NCBI GenBank assembly: GCA_031279915.1
Contig: JAITHO010000217.1
Coordinates: 1-13,675, forward strand
DNA length: 13,675 nucleotides
Reading direction: 5' to 3'
Source: Tannerellaceae bacterium
GTDB lineage: Bacteria; Bacteroidota; Bacteroidia; Bacteroidales; Tannerellaceae
Below are positions 13,633-13,675 of the stretch, one piece after another. Position numbers and translations under genes: made by a program. Every line of letters starts with the position of its first letter. Positions within the stretch are counted from its first letter, which is position 1. The notes beneath the pieces were generated by a model, which worked only from the letters and a program-made list of their open reading frames with translations, ran no database searches and was not told the origin of the DNA.

Positions 13633-13675
13633 GTGCGTCGGTGAGGCGATGTGAGAGGGATACTGTGTTGTGATG

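Overview
The window looks like chromosomal DNA from a Bacteroidetes bacterium, most likely order Bacteroidales. Four things point there: TAnnTTTG-type -7 promoter elements in front of most genes and a lack of strong Shine-Dalgarno sites, a C10 (streptopain-like) protease with a type IX secretion C-terminal sorting domain, a DUF6261-like protein, and the sequence character of RF2, XerD and the LPS genes. No rRNA, tRNA, CRISPR, prophage or transposase gene is visible.

Layout, left to right. (1) 1-623, minus: a leucine-rich-repeat lipoprotein that runs off the left edge. (2) 624-837: a terminator-like hairpin and a 122-bp near-palindromic, MITE-like element. (3) 838-1818, minus: a DUF6261-like protein with a 15-residue proline-rich repeat tail. 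(4) 1819-2290: divergent promoters separated by an array of seven 41-bp direct repeats. (5) 2291-4921, plus: prfB (RF2) with its programmed +1 frameshift, overlapping by ATGA a GH172/DUF2961-like lipoprotein. (6) 4861-7858, minus: a C10 protease followed by a Gfo/Idh/MocA oxidoreductase; the latter overlaps the GH172-like gene tail to tail by 61 bp. (7) 8030-9163, plus: a GT4-type glycosyltransferase with several altered active-site motifs. (8) 9157-10793, minus: xerD followed by a coupled Kdo/LPS-kinase-like gene, whose end overlaps the glycosyltransferase. (9) 10949-13369, plus: an OmpR-family response regulator and a PhoR-like sensor kinase, abutting with no gap. (10) 13370-13675: an array of six 42-bp repeats, each carrying an 18-20 bp palindrome.

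The gene content is a mixture of housekeeping (RF2, XerD), envelope and LPS functions (glycosyltransferase, LPS kinase, two-component system) and exported proteins (LRR lipoprotein, GH172-like lipoprotein, T9SS protease). Genes are tightly packed, with stop/start overlaps on the same strand and two convergent 3' overlaps. The clearest signals that ordinary gene calling does not explain are the three intergenic repeat structures (122-bp palindromic element, 41-bp array, 42-bp palindrome array) and the glycosyltransferase with degenerate motifs. I did not find a convincing multi-gene novel system; the repeat families are the best candidates for something undescribed.
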